A stretch of DNA of 64,000 nucleotides from Alitta virens. Lineage: Eukaryota > Annelida > Polychaeta > Phyllodocida > Nereididae. A program made the position numbers and the translations under genes. Positions 12,238 through 24,430 of the stretch are shown piece after piece (within the stretch, counting starts at the first letter, position 1; the number at the start of each line of letters is the position of its first letter). Where the stretch lies: NCBI GenBank assembly GCA_932294295.1, contig OW028581.1, forward strand, positions 8,912,526-8,976,525. Reading direction: 5' to 3'. Under the pieces are notes generated by a model, which worked only from the letters and a program-made list of their open reading frames with translations, was not told where the DNA came from and made no database searches.

Positions 12238-12996
12238 CAAAGTTTTAGTAAAGACTGTGTGGATTTGAATAAGCAGTTTATAGAAACTAGAATAACAATT
12301 TATTTTTTCATAACTAGGCAGTAATTTATTTATAAATAGCCATTAATAAACAATGATATATCAGAACATTTACTTGAATATGTTCCCATTGCTATATCAG
12401 TGCAGCACAATTATAATGTGTAGAAAAAAATCTGTGGACTCCATAAAGAAAATTGGGGGAAAAAAAGAAAAAAGATGAACGCTATTGTCAGACATAAGAG
12501 CAAGATCTTGATTTTGAGGACTGTACCTTGCTCTTTCATATATTTTCCCAACTTTTACTCCTTATTACAATTTTCTTGCACGCAATAAACGATAAACCAT
12601 GTCCCAACAGACTTCGCATCACAAGAGAATACCATAAGAAAAGTCTGCAACCCCGCAAGGCAACAAAATCAATAGGGATATCAATTTTGGTCAGAATTGA
12701 GGTCTACCATAACATTTCTGTCAATAATAACCACCCGCATTTTCACTTTTATGAATATCAGACGCATCATCTCTTTTAACGTTTTTTTTTTTCAACCTAG
12801 CTTTCTGGTGTTAAGAATAGCATGCTTAGAACAATGCAGCTTCAAGTTTCAAAAATTCAATATTTCCTGCGACCACATGTGAGTTGTTCACAATGAGTTT
12901 CCAGGGATTATTTAGCAAGGATTATACAGTTAAATAAATGTGTCAGAAAAATTACATTGCTGATAAAATAAACTTTTCAAAGGTCGCAAGACTCAC

Positions 12997-13077
12997 TTGT
13001 GTCCATTTAAAGATGCATGATGAAGAGGGGTATATCCTGTTGCATCTCGACAGTTAGGGTTGGCACTCCTTCTTAAA
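12997..13077 (-). CDS. ANKS1: ANKS1-like ankyrin-repeat adaptor, coding exon 2
   Basis: This is an 81-nt exon on the minus strand with acceptor 'ttttttctttcag' before 13077 and donor 'gtgagt' after 12997. It takes one base to finish the Ser codon begun in exon 1, then gives 26 codons including '[20 protein letters not shown]' and ends two bases into a Lys codon that exon 3 completes. [17 protein letters not shown] is the hallmark first ankyrin repeat of ANKS1A/B, and the junction with exon 3 reproduces GHKDVVQLL. The phase agreement on both sides makes this a real exon, not a stray match. Confidence 0.93.
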
Positions 13078-13289
13078 CTGAAAGAAAAAATTTTGCAATA
13101 TATTAAGATTATGAAAGATATTAAACAAAATACTTCTTTGGGCTCAAAATTACCAAATATTCACTACAAAATAAAGCATCAAAGTCTTGGCTTGGAATTG
13201 AACTCAGGATCAAATGACACAGGAACAGACCACCACCTTGAAAAAGTAGCTGGGTAGCAGCTGGTTGGTCTAGGACAAAGCGTTTTAAT

Positions 13290-13445
13290 TTAATTTAGAC
13301 GCTTGCCTGCTCCTTTGAAGAACCCGGGTTTAATCCCAGACCCGGGCAACCTTTCACGAGCATTATCCCAGCTGGATGTCGTTCAGATGAGATGTTAAAT
13401 TAGCAGTCCCTTGTTCTCAGTGAGACAAGTAAAAGATAAATGTGT
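13290..13445 (+). repeat. Diverged tRNA-derived SINE, plus orientation
   Basis: The B-box-like 'cgggtttaatcccag' near 13326 is followed by 'cagctggatgtcgttcagat' and 'gagatgttaaattagcag', which match the body of the SINE at 2718 in the opposite orientation. It lies within intron 1 of the ANKS1-like gene. Confidence 0.6.
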
Positions 13446-14702
13446 AACATGAATGGACTACTCCTCTCTCAACTCATCAATCAACCCTTGATAGCGGCAG
13501 TAACTTGCTCTAGAGGGCTGCACTTTCCATATCCATCTATATATATATCTATGTATCTATTGAACACCTGTAGCTGGAACTCAAAGAACTCAATTGCCAT
13601 GCTAATAAAAACGATAACTGTATATACAGTCAACCCTGCCCTAAAGGCCACATGTATAGAATGGTCACCTACTGTAAGCGAACACGTCCCGACTAAATTT
13701 TCAATTTTTCATTGTATAATTTAACCCTCTCACAAAATGTCTCCAGTCTTATATGGCCAAATTGATTAATTCCCTCGGCTTACCGTTTAACACAGGTTTG
13801 GCTGTACTGCTCGATCATGCCCTCAAACAAGGAAAAAATTATGAAACTGAGGTCATGACCATTTATTACACTCCGACATCCCAGTCACTGTTGTCTAATC
13901 GACAGTTTCAGAAATATAGGGTGTCTATCTATAGATTCAAGTAGAAATGGTTTCGAGGTGTGCCTGGTATATATATATGTATGTGGTTTTGTGTAATGGT
14001 ATTTTAATTTCCTCTATCCTTCATTATTTCAGTCCCAGTAGTGCACATATAAATCAGTGCATGGAAATATTCCACACAAAAACAATTACCTAAAAATAAC
14101 TATATAAGAGTTTCACTTGTGCAATACACTGTTACTGGAGTATGTGTAACTACTAGAGTATATGTATATCTTATCTTATTTTATCTTATCTATTTGACCC
14201 CATGCTTGACCTGCCAAAATTGGCTCTCACTTATATTTCTGACAGAAGCCACCACCCCAACAGTATATTCTAGCATCACAATTACCATGGCAACTAGATC
14301 TAGGCTTTGGCATGGAAAATCACCCAACTGTGACAGCCTAAACACAGCCACAAAGAGACGTGTGTGACACTAACAAAATGCAGTCTGGGGGACACATGTG
14401 ACAGTGTAATCAATATGATGATTTAACAAATGTTGGTTTAGTCCTTTAGACCTGAAACTAGTATGCACTCTCAAAAAACATGATGTGTTTATTTATTCAA
14501 GCAAGTAAAACATGACACATTAACAGTTGTGAACAAGACACACATTTTGACATGAATACAAAATATATTCCAACTGCTGACGTTATGCTACACAGGAACA
14601 ATATTCATGGTTTACATTTGTCCTGTTTAATTTTCGGGGTGCATTAATTCATTTTTTTGCTGTAATAATCCTCACAACATACGAGCTGTCACCGTGACCC
14701 AC
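13446..14702. other. Intron 1 of the ANKS1-like gene, remainder
   Basis: A block at about 13672-13740 ('taagcgaacacgtcccgact') is shared with 15126-15240. Small open frames here lack features. No other exon was recognised. Confidence 0.6.
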
Positions 14703-14815
14703 CTTGCAAGAGGGGCTAGCGGTCCTGCTTTCTTCACCCGATTACTCAGTATTTTCTCCACAACCACGATATTGCCGGTCCTGGCAGCATCTAGCAACTC
14801 CTGCTCTTTGCCCAT
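14703..14815 (-). CDS. ANKS1: ANKS1-like ankyrin-repeat adaptor, first coding exon
   Basis: The minus-strand frame starts with ATG at 14815 and reads MGKEQELLDAARTG, matching the near-invariant N-terminus MGKEQELLEAARTG of vertebrate ANKS1A. After 37 codons plus two bases it reaches a donor (gtgggt, at 14702-14697), and the leftover AG is completed in frame by exon 2. ANKS1 proteins are cytoplasmic adaptors with N-terminal ankyrin repeats, two SAM domains and a C-terminal PTB domain. They act downstream of Eph and other receptor tyrosine kinases (family knowledge). Only the start and about the first two and a half ankyrin repeats are in this window (about 116 residues); SAM and PTB exons must lie to the left. 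Invertebrates usually have one gene in place of the vertebrate ANKS1A/ANKS1B pair, so the symbol is used for the family. Confidence 0.93.
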
Positions 14816-14919
14816 ATTTCATTTTTGGGGTAAATTCAACGTTTTTAAAGAAAAATGCACCGACATTTTGCATCATAACATTCTGGATCCTTGGCTTTCA
14901 TTTTGACAATAATGAAACC

Positions 14920-15030
14920 ACTAGCTCCGCCTCGCGGACCTTTCGTCGCGTTTTCTGCATCTAACCAGCTCTCTGATTGGCGGATTCTCGGAAAGGATAA
15001 AATTCTTGACCAATCATGGAAAGTTTCCCT
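14920..15030 (-). promoter_or_regulatory. Likely promoter of the ANKS1-like gene
   Basis: Directly upstream of exon 1 on the minus strand is a small CpG-rich island ('cgcggacctttcgtcgcg'). Two CCAAT motifs sit close together: 'ttgaccaatca' near 15007 on the plus strand and 'ctgattggcgg' near 14973, its reverse. No TATA box is evident. Spaced CCAAT boxes and a CpG patch suit a housekeeping-type promoter. The transcription start is not fixed. Confidence 0.55.
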
Positions 15031-15125
15031 AATAAGGATTATGGTGTCCCGATAAAAATGTACCCATCGTAATGTTTATTAGTCATCAAAATTGAGCATA
15101 AATATATATTAATATTATGAATTAT

Positions 15126-15240
15126 GTAAGCGAACACGTCCCGACTAAATTTTCATATTTTTCATTGTATAATTTAATTGTATAATTTAACCCTCTCACA
15201 AAATGTAATTGTATAATTTAACCCTCTCACAAAATGTAAT
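15126..15240. repeat. Dispersed repeat with 31-bp tandem duplication
   Basis: The words 'gcgaacacgtcccgactaaa' and 'tgtataatttaaccctctca' are shared with 13672-13740. Here the second word is present twice in tandem ('ttgtataatttaaccctctc' near 15176 and 15207). Confidence 0.75.
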
Positions 15241-17227
15241 CTCATTATGTCATTTCATTGCAGCAGATTGCATTTCATCTGGTTACGGTAAAATTTGGAC
15301 CAAGCGAGCTAAAACTTTAGAATGTCATTCATATTTATCAGTGTTTATTAAAGTTATATTAAATAAATAAATGAAAAAATTTGTTTGTATATAAGTTTAA
15401 TAAACTATAAACTATCCAGTGAAAATGTTTTTTTTTTTTTCTATATATATATTTGATTTGTAGTTGGTGATACTGATAGTCTAATTTAAAAATAATTTCC
15501 CAATGGCTCACTGTTGGATCCATGCCCCCCTCCCCCCCCCCCCCCCGTGTCAGTGAATTTGCTATATTAATGTCAATTACACTACTGCTACTATTGATCA
15601 ACAGGTTTTAGGAGCTACAGTACCTGTATATCTCCTCCAGAGGGCATGGCAATACAATGGCTACCAATTAAATATAGACCTGGGCTCCCCCTGTATGCAA
15701 TTATTTTTTAGTGCATGGGAATTATGATATCACCTATACAACTTTTGCTTATCATAATATAGGACACATACTTTTAGTCTCTTACACTTTAAAAAAATTA
15801 ACTTTAACTTTAACAAGAAAAGCTGTCTTTAAAAAAAGACACCTGTACCAGACTTGTTTTAAATTATTGTAGATTGTGCTAAATAAAGCGTTTTTTTTTT
15901 TGTTTGTTTTGTAAATGGAAATTACTTTAAATGACATGTAAACATATTTATTAAAAAAAAAAAAGAAAGACTTTCCCCTAGTTGGATTCGTACCCAGGTC
16001 CTTCAACCCCTACTTTTAATCATACCAGACAAAATCATTAGGCCACTGCAGCAGGCTATTTATAGTGCAACTTTCATTGGACTAAATCACAGTCAAATGT
16101 AGGCCATGGTCAGTCCCTTGCAAGACCCATGTTGTGTAGCTTGTTTTATTGCAGTAAAATACCATGTTTATCAATTCATTTATGTCTAAAATGTTAATTT
16201 ATGCATTTTGCATACATTTGGTAACCAATATTTGGCTAAAATCAGCTAAAACTGATCATAGAGCAACACAGCTACAGAACTACCTTATATGGGCATGCAC
16301 AGAAAGTGATGACAAAACTGTACCAATCATCCAATAAATTCGTAAACCTGATCACAGAAGTACCTCTTGAGCAGTAGGATATCTTAAGTTAGAGGTGTTC
16401 TATAGATTTAGATTTGGTACAAAAAGTTTAAAAGGCTGAGATTTACCATGTAGATATGAAATGTCGCATGCCGTGGTATTTCAGTGTTTCTTTTATCCAG
16501 GTCAATCCATAGGATTAGACTGCAGTATAAGATCTGTGAAGTCAGCTACCTGGCGCTGGCTACTTGAGAAAAATCGGGGTCCTTAGAATTAGTTTTGGTA
16601 GATTTAATTGGTTGCTTGGTTGTTGGCCGAAAACCAACTTTTGGTCGATTTTTCAAGTAGATAGGGTTTAATGCATAAATGAAGCAAAATGAAATTAACT
16701 GTGACTGCTTCATACTTTTTTAACATATGAAAAGTTCAAGTAAATGCCAAGTAGCCAGCGACAGGTAGCTCAATTCACATCTATAATAATTACCTCATCA
16801 AAAAGACCGAACACTACACTAAGAAAACCTCACCTGAAATCGCACCCGTGCGTCGACCATTTCCACGCTGTGTTCAAAAATTTTTCTTTTTTGTATAATA
16901 ACTTGTAAAAGTGGTCGAGGCACAAAGTGAACAACAATTACTTTTACCGTTGGCCTTAATAAATGTACGGTATTATATGTACATATAAAAACTCCACAAG
17001 ATTTCTGTAAAAGCCTGAAAGGTGTCCTTAACTGTTAAACCTATGGCTGGTTTATAATACTTAAAAATATGAATTATAAATCTCAAACCACATCAGTACA
17101 ATATTTACCTATTATACTGTGATAAACACACAAGTTATACTGGAGCAACCGATTTTTGGTGTATGATTTTATTGACTTTTATTACTTATTGACAATGTGG
17201 ATTACTGTACTGTTTTACATGTTACCA
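15241..17227. other. No gene seen; SINE head and poly(C) tract
   Basis: A C-run lies at about 15526-15546 and a degraded minus-oriented SINE head at about 15975-16045 ('gattcgtacccaggtccttc'). The rest is AT-rich with no supported feature. Confidence 0.5.
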
Positions 17228-17513
17228 GGGGCCTATTTTTTCTGTCGCACTATTGACTCGTACAATTGGCGGCTGTTATGTTGTTATTGTGTGGACACTT
17301 GTAAAGTAATGGTGGATCATTGATGCCAAACTATTTATATAGATAAACCTGTACTGATATGAAAAAGAGGTAATTTTCATTGTGAATTTCAGAGGGGGTG
17401 GGGGGGGGGGGTGAAGGTGATTTCATTGATACCCCCCCCCCTCCCATTCCCAAAAAGGGGGGGGGAGGTATATAATCCCCCCCATCTCCCCTATATCAAC
17501 GCCCCTGCATGTT
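17228..17513 (+). repeat. Interspersed repeat, copy 1
   Basis: The sequence runs from 'ggggcctattttttctgtcg' to 'cctatatcaacgcccct'. It contains 'acaattggcggctgttat', 'taatggtggatcattgatgc' and 'gtaattttcattgtgaa' in that order, followed by G and C runs. The same order is found inverted at 27634-27975. It is non-coding and probably a non-autonomous mobile element. Confidence 0.8.
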
Positions 17514-19447
17514 ACGTATGCCTAATACAGGAACATGTCAATAAATAATAATCTATCTATCTATCTATTGTTGTTGTTTATTAACCTATCGATATTTTGA
17601 TATTGTACATCCTCATGTTTGACATCACCTAACAATATGTTTACATATTATTGTGAAACTTTTGTACTAATTGCCACAAGTATGATGAGATGATAATGAT
17701 TGATGGCTGCACCATTTCGTACATTTACCAGAATGGAGGGGTCTTTATTTGACCCAGCATAGATACCTACAATTTGAGATCTGATGGCATCAACGTTTTG
17801 GCTCATAAAGACTGCCAAACCACCAAACAAGAGGTTACCTAATTGAGTTACATTAGAGCTGTCTGGTTAAATTAAAATGCATGCAGTGGCTGAGCCTGAA
17901 AAAAGGCCTTAGTTGTTTGTATCAGAATCTTAATCCTTAAGATATCCTATATGTACGGTGCTTGACCAAGTAATTAACACAATGAAACAACCCTCTCTCT
18001 TAGTGCATAATAATAATTAAATTCATTTTTTTAATATCTTGACTATTTCAACCAGTTCTGGTACAGGTCTGTTTTCTAAAAGCTCCCAAAAGTGACCGGA
18101 AGTGACATATGTCAAATTGATGCTAACATTGAGGTATCGAAAAAATTATGTCTGAATCTGGTATATAATAGTTTATCTAAAGTCTGAATATTCCGAAAAA
18201 TGGGGTCAAAGGTCATGTAATTTTTGGTCAAGAATGGGTATGGTCCATGTGGTGAAATTATTGTTACATATTCAGGTAACAAAACTAAATATATATATAG
18301 ATAATTTTCCTGAAGGCTTTGTTATGTAGATGTTATTTGGCAACATACCATTGCAAACATTCTCAAAAGAAATTGCATGTTTCCATAAGGTAATACCAAC
18401 ATTACCATGCAATATTACCATTGCTTCCCTTGTAATATTCCCATAACCTTTGCTGAGCAGGAATCAAACTCAAGAAAGAGTAAACAAATGTCTTAACCTC
18501 TGAGCCAAAATTAATATGTTGCCGATAAATTTTACATGAAAGTTGTACGTCCACAATTTTGACTGCTTTTTTTTTTTTTACATAATTGGAAGTAAGTTAT
18601 CTCTCAGTATTGTTCAGTGACATGTGATAAATATTATTATTAAAATATATTACATATTTATTAGTTAACACTGATACTTAATGGTGGAGTTGAATAAAAT
18701 AGGTTTCTCTCATTTTCATGGCATATTTTGGCAGTGTAATATGTAGGGATTACTATAAAGTACAGACAAATTTTAAAATTACCTTTTATCTAAATGCACA
18801 AGATTAATTACCATTGCAATAAGGTATAAGCGGACCTCGTCCTCAACATAGTTACTATAATATCACAGGACTGTGTGTAAAAGAAAAGAAAAATCTTGGT
18901 AATTTTTTCATGTAGGTGTTCAATTAATATCATTCCACTGTTGTGTCAGACTACTCAAAACAAAAGTCAAAATAGCACAGTTTAACAGTGAATATTTTGA
19001 GTATCCTCTTAAGCTGGTTTATATACCAAAATGAGAAAAATTAAATTCAAGCACCACAGCCTAAGTCTAATATTTTAATGATTAAGTCCTGGCTGCCCGC
19101 TTTTCAAGGACACCACATCCTGTAAATATACATTATTGAAGTGCATAATTGCAGTAATCAGATTATGAAGTTATCATATTCAATATTTGGGATCATAGTT
19201 TTAGTTTACCAATGAAAATGACCTTGATATCTCTTGATTTAGCTTAAATATTTCACGTATAAATACCTGTTATTGATGGCATCACCATTTTTCTCATATT
19301 CAGACGATAGAGAACAGGACAGACATGTTGTCAACAAGCTGCAAACTAGGATATTAGAAGAGGAAGTTGCACAGCACAATTGATAATATAATTATGACAT
19401 TCATTATGTTGTATAATTTTCATAATTGTCACTATATGTTTCTCAAT
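17514..19447. other. No gene seen; diverged SINE remnants
   Basis: A diverged minus-oriented SINE body is at about 17665-17790 ('gtatgatgagatgataatga'). A SINE head remnant is at about 18460-18515 ('aggaatcaaactcaagaaag', 'cttaacctctgagcc'). Nothing else is supported. Confidence 0.5.
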
Positions 19448-19610
19448 ATGACCGGTCTGAAGTTAAGCCAGCTCATAAGAACAGCAGCAGCCAGAGGAAG
19501 GCATAATGATGAGATGATACGGCTGCTTAATTGGAGTCCAGACCATGGTCCACATTCAACCCTATCGGTGGGGTCTTTCACTTGCCGCAGCATAGACACA
19601 GAGTACTAAA
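19448..19610 (-). repeat. SINE body, interrupted copy
   Basis: The core 'ataatgatgagatgatacgg' and the block 'cgcagcatagacacagagta' match the family. The tRNA-like head is not adjacent; a weak match to it ('ctcagaggagctgg') is at about 20180-20193, so this copy may have been split by later insertions. Confidence 0.65.
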
Positions 19611-19729
19611 TATTTTTCATATTTATTTAAAGTTGGAGCAGCACGAAAATGGACAAAAATTGCAGCAGTAAGTGCATCTCAAACTTTCTATGACACCTCT
19701 ACTATAATCAAATTTTCTTTGATGCGTTT

Positions 19730-19821
19730 CCCAGATAGCATTCCAAATCGTATCAACGTCGGCACAATGTTGGCAATGTCAAAACGATGTTGTTCCGACG
19801 GCAGCTGACATGCTATCTGGG
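19730..19821. repeat. Short palindromic MITE-like element
   Basis: Perfect 11-bp ends, 'cccagatagca' (19730-19740) and 'tgctatctggg' (19811-19821), enclose an inner inverted repeat 'aacgtcgg'/'ccgacg'. The 92-bp unit would fold as one hairpin. It is non-coding. Confidence 0.7.
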
Positions 19822-20733
19822 TTTCCATGTTGATTTGTGACCATAACCAACGGCCAAAAACTATACATGTACAATGTAAATGGAATGACAGGGAGATTTG
19901 AAGTTAATTGTCACAGAGAGGTGTTTGTTGGGAAGTGACTTTTGCTAACATAAGACTAAGAAATTCTGTCCATTTTGTGCTGCTCCGTGCTCAATTGATA
20001 TTGATAACAAATAACGTGTGGGCATTCATTTTGACAACCTACATGAACAGCTACCAGACTCCGACAATCACTCATCTCAGCAGAGACACAAACTATATAA
20101 AACAAATTCTCAATGTCTCATTGATGCACCTTACATAGTTCAAATAGAGAGTGCCAGTATTGGGAACAGAAACCGAAAACCTCAGAGGAGCTGGAAAAAG
20201 ACTAGCTCAGGCCACCTATGCAGCTCCCACTGTATGTAGTTTCTTCAAGGCCTTCAAATATTACATTAAGTAACATAACAAGCTTTACTTTGCATGTTTG
20301 GAATTTAGTGAACAACTTTATAAACACAATTTAGCAAACAATTTTAGTTTTCAAGTTATTGTCATTAAATTTAATTAACAACCTAGCATCTAAATTTAGT
20401 AACTACAAAGTTCCATATCAAGTGTAACTGTTGGAAAAAAAAATACATTATGACATAGTGCAGGTATACATCCATTAGGCCTTTTTTAGGGGCCACTCCC
20501 CCCATAATTGAGCCACTGTTAACCCTAATGCCCCCCCCCCCACAAAAGAAATGTAAAAATTCAAAAGTCTCAAACAAATCAGAAAATAAATTGCTTAATT
20601 CAAAGTCACATCTGAGAAGTCACGCCCAGCAATCTTTTGTTTCACCAGTTCTTGAAATCTTCAGGAAATCACCCTGATTAGACCCCCAAGCCACTGACAG
20701 GAGCCACCAAGCCAGCAATTTTCAATGCTAGGC
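19822..20733. other. No gene seen
   Basis: Overlapping small frames near 19908-20239 lack protein features. A C-run lies at about 20530. Nothing else is supported. Confidence 0.5.
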
Positions 20734-21372
20734 TTAAGCCCCCATCTCACATAGCCGGTTTTGCTGTAGTGAACCTGTAGTATGACGTAACGGTTATGCA
20801 ACGCGCTTCCCGGCTTCAACTCGAGGGCTTAAGCCTTGCACTGAAAATGGCTGGCTTGGTGGCTCCTGTTGGTGGCTGTTGGGTCTAATCAGGGTGGTTT
20901 CCTGAATATTTGAATGCGTACATGGCATACCCGTGGCAAACTCCCGGGTGTTCAAAATCCGTCATAAGTCGGCGGATTACCCATCGAAGTCGGCGAGTTA
21001 TCCGTCCCTAATTTTAGTCGTAGTAAACCCGACGACTTGTTGAGGGGTACTAGGGGTAAGTTGACGAGTAGTACGAGTGACTCGATGGCTTCCATCGAGT
21101 TAGTCGAGTGCCACGGTTGAGACGACGGCTTTAAAGTCGCACTCCTCGGGTTCAATACAACTGAGTCGCTTTGGTGCAATAAGCATAATGATACAATGCC
21201 ATCTGGGTTTCAGATGTTATCACAGCGGGGTACGCTATCCAGGGTGAGTCTAGGGCTTACTAGGACTCATCGGGTTACCTCGTGTTGATCCAATAAGCTT
21301 GAACTAATTGGTAGTGACGCAATGCGATCTGGGTTTATTATGTCATCACAGCGGGGTATGCTATCCAGGCAG

Positions 21373-21407
21373 TATATAAAGATTGATCAGTGGTTAAGAG
21401 ATCATTC
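21373..21407 (+). promoter_or_regulatory. Core promoter of the transposon's MADF gene
   Basis: A TATA box 'tatataaa' at 21373-21380 is followed by an initiator 'tcattc' at 21402-21407 whose A (21404) is 31 nt from the start of the TATA box. The first ATG after it, at 21462, opens the MADF-gene frame. Confidence 0.65.
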
Positions 21408-21461
21408 AGCATCTTGCTATCATACAGAGAAGACAAATACACCGCTCCAGAAATTTTTATC

Positions 21462-22648
21462 ATGCCAATGAAAAAGACGCCTTCCTCTATAGCTTCTTCC
21501 TCATATCGACCAAGCAATGAGGATGCATCTTCAGCATCAGAAAAGAAGAATAAGAAGAGTGCTCTTCCTGCGAAGGAAAAGATCAAGAAGCCTGCACCTT
21601 CAAAGTCGCCCGGAAAGAAGCATTCGAGAATTGCTACCAAGTCATCATCAGATGCTGGCAGCACTGATGAGTCACAGAAATCCACTGCTGCTAGTGCTCC
21701 TGTCGTGCTCCTGTTCGTGCTCGTGCTGCTGCTCGTTCTCGTGCTCCTGCACCTTCTCCTGTGCCTGCTCCTGCTACTTCACCGGCTCCTTCGCCTGATC
21801 GTTCGCCTGCTACTTCACCTGCTCCTTTGCCTGGTCGTTCTGCATCTCCTTTGCCTGCTCGTTCTGGAGCTTCTTTGCCTGCTCATTCTACTGCTGCATC
21901 TGCTGGGAATGTACCTTCAACTGCTGGTCGGAGAAAACAAGAAAAGCTGTCGCAAACTGGTATCACGACAATCCTATCTTTTACGACCGGACCTTGAAGG
22001 AATACAAAGATTCAGGCAGGAAGATGGCCCTCCTCAATGAAATGGCTGGCAAACTGAGTGTTCCCTGCAATGGATTCCAACTCAAGACCTGGCTGGAATC
22101 AATCAGGACAAGTGCAGGCAAACTAATGAAACAGGGGCCATCCGGTACTGCCAAGAGGAATCCCACGGAGAAAGAACAGTGGATATGTGCTAATTTTGGA
22201 TTCCTGTGGACCACATCACGAGAATTCCAAGTCGCCAGGGCAGCAACATACTTGCAAAGCGAATTGCAAAGACCAAGAAAACACTCCGGGAACTGGAAGA
22301 CAGCTCGACTGCAGCTGAAGAATCTGGGCCCCAGGTTAATTCCGATCCGAACATTTCAATGGATGCCCCTCCTGCCGAGCAATCTAAGGGCGGCCCCTAC
22401 AAAAAGCGAAGGAAGGAAGGTCCGCAAAGTGGCACTGATCAACTCGTTGATCTTGCCAAAACTTCATCCGGAGTCCCCCAGGCAAAGATGCAGCAAATGG
22501 TTGCTCCTCCTCCCAAAGACCTTACTGAGAGACGAATCCGGGTGCTGGGAGATTTCATTGATGCGGAGTGTTTGACGCTCGACCCGGAATCGTTTGATGA
22601 GCTCCACACGCAACTGCTGCCAATTTTCATCCAACTCAAAGGAAACAT

Positions 22649-22679
<31 letters not shown>

Positions 22680-23021
22680 CAGCGGCGGCAGCGGCGGCAG
22701 CGGCGGCAGCAGCGGCAGCAGCCCCAGCAACCCCAGCAACCCCAGCAACCCCAGCAATCCCAGCAATCCCTGCAGTGGCAGGAATCCCAGCAGCAGCACC
22801 AGCAGCACTAGCAGCACCACCAGCAGCACCAGCAGCAGCCCCAGTTCTTGGCTCCTCCTCCTCCTGGGCCTCATCAGCAACACCAGCTCCACTACACCCA
22901 GCCACTTCTTGGTCCGGAGAAGACTTGGCCATCTGCAGCAGTAGCTGGACCTTCATCAGTACCTCCTTCTGGACCTTCATCCATGATATCGGAAATACCA
23001 GGCAGTGCCTCAACACGATGA
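21462..23021 (+). pseudogene. MADF/Myb-like protein of the Harbinger element, frameshifted
   Basis: The ATG at 21462 starts a Ser/Lys-rich leader followed by an Ala-Pro-Arg-Ser low-complexity tract. A MADF-like DNA-binding domain at about 21940-22205 shows 'NWYHDNPIFYDRTLKEYKDS', the Trp/Tyr pattern of this Myb/SANT relative. A basic and Gln/Pro-rich tail follows. The frame changes by one base near 21702, 21938 and 22205, each looking like a one-base loss, and a TAG interrupts the Gln tract at 22809. The frame then resumes to a natural-looking stop at 23021. In PIF/Harbinger elements this second protein helps transposase enter the nucleus and bind the ends (family knowledge). The lesions make this copy non-functional unless they are assembly errors. 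Confidence 0.8.
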
Positions 23022-23261
23022 ATATGAGCCAGTATTTGAACCTGTAGACACTACAAACCATCCCCAGCCTTTTTCAAGGCCACCCAAAACAACCCCAGCT
23101 TTTTTTTCAAGGCCACCCAAATGAACCCTGGCCGTTTTCTCAAAAATTTTTTTTTTACTTCAAGTAACTGATTAGAGCACCAAAAGGTATTGGTCCATTA
23201 TTTTGTAATATTTTTTTAATTTTACACTTGGACTAGCAAAATTTCATTGAACTTAAGTGTG

Positions 23262-23440
23262 GTGTCTTTCACTTGCCTCAGCATTGACACTGAGTAAAAG
23301 GACCCATCCATGTTGCACATTGACCCCTTGGGTGGGCTCTTTTCCTTGCCTCAGGAAAGACACAGAGTACAATGGACCAGCAATTTAACGTACAATATTC
23401 CGAACGAAATGCAGCTGGGATGGTGCTTATTTTGGGTGGG
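23262..23440 (-). repeat. SINE fragment nested in the Harbinger element
   Basis: Two successive pieces resemble the SINE block 'cttgcctcagcatagacacc' (near 23274 and 23345, with changes). They lie between the 3' ends of the two convergent transposon genes. The copy is incomplete and lacks a clear tRNA head. Confidence 0.55.
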
Positions 23441-23548
23441 TCAGACAGCAACTTTTTTTTTTTTTTTTTACACAAGAAGTGTACATGGTCTGCTCTTTTG
23501 GGAGGATTTGGTGGCCTTGAAAAAGGCCGGGGTTGTTTTGTGGAATCT

Positions 23549-24430
23549 TTATACCATGTGGAGGCAGCAGCATGCAATGACTATGGATTCTACTGTTTTG
23601 GTTCTCTGTGGCATGGTAGTCAGGAGAGACCTGAACCTTGCTGCAAGGATCCCAAATGCATTTTCCACAATTCTTCTTGCCCGGGAGAGTCGGTAATTGT
23701 ATATTCTCTGCTCCTTGGTCATGTTTCTGAGGGGCAATGGCTTCATCAGCCAGGTTCTCAAAGCAAAGGCATCATCTCCGACAATGAAGTAGGGAAGAGG
23801 TCTTTCACCAGGACGAATTAGTTCAGGTGGAGGTAATCCAAGGGTCCCTTCTTCAAGTGCTTGCCTCAGAAGTGTCGTGCTAAAAACTCCTCCGTCCGAT
23901 CCAGCTCCACAATCTACATTGAGGAACTTGTAGTCAGCATCCACAAGAGCCATGAGTACAATGGAGTGGTATCCCTTGTAGTTGTAGTACATGGAACCAC
24001 CTTTGGGAGGACATTTGATGGCCACATGCTTTCCATCAATGGCTCCAACACAATGAGGAAAGTTCCATCTTGAAGAGAATAGTACAGAGACTTCTCTCCA
24101 CTCTTCTGGAGTTGTGGGGCAGGCCAGGACATCATCAGAATACTCTGCAATTACGGCTTCACAGACTTCTCAAATTATGGAGCTGATGGTGTTGGAGGCC
24201 ACTCTAAAGCCATACATGAGAGACTTGTAGCTGTCTCCAGTTGCCAAATAGCGGAGGGTGATGGCAAGTCTGAGTCCTGGCTCCAGCGCTTTCATCCAGA
24301 AGGTGTCTTATTTGGTAATCCTAGGACCAATTTTGCCAAGGACCTCTTGGAACATGACTGGTTCGATTCTCAAAAAGTTGGTATAACTTGGGGTATCCTC
24401 GTGGAGCAGTTCATTCAGTAGATGCTCATA
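23549..24430 (-). pseudogene. Harbinger DDE transposase, main part, with two stops
   Basis: The minus-strand frame carries the DDE_Tnp_4/HARBI1-type core in order: FPHCVGAIDGKHVAIKCPP (first Asp in AIDGKH), GSMYYNYKGYHSIVLMALVD, DADYKF with SDGGVF, PYFIVGDDAFAL, and NYRLSRARRIVENAFGILAA (the final Glu in VVENAFG-type motif). Upstream, 'LEPGLRLAITLRYLATGDSY' and YGFRVASNTIS are the usual helical region. In-frame stops occur at 24310-24308 and 24172-24170. The C-terminus ends abruptly after 'IACCCLHMV', where relatives continue. DDE transposases cut and paste the element by its ends. The start lies elsewhere: the expected N-terminal segment is on the opposite strand at 24700-24880. Confidence 0.88.

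Larger units (their letters stand above)
9689..12996. other. Intron 2 of the ANKS1-like gene, with insertions
   Basis: The intron runs between the exon 2 donor and the exon 3 acceptor on the minus strand. It holds a Tc1-like terminal repeat at 10437, a 22-bp triplicate at 10760, a SINE-like head at 10920, a GC-rich fold-back at 11280-11800 and an AT run at 12201. No other exon was seen. Confidence 0.8.

Noticed and set aside
22464..23061. Ala-, Leu-, Pro- or Gly-rich frames over the CGG/CAG tract
   Set aside because: They are shadows of the Arg/Gln-rich tail of the MADF pseudogene on the plus strand.
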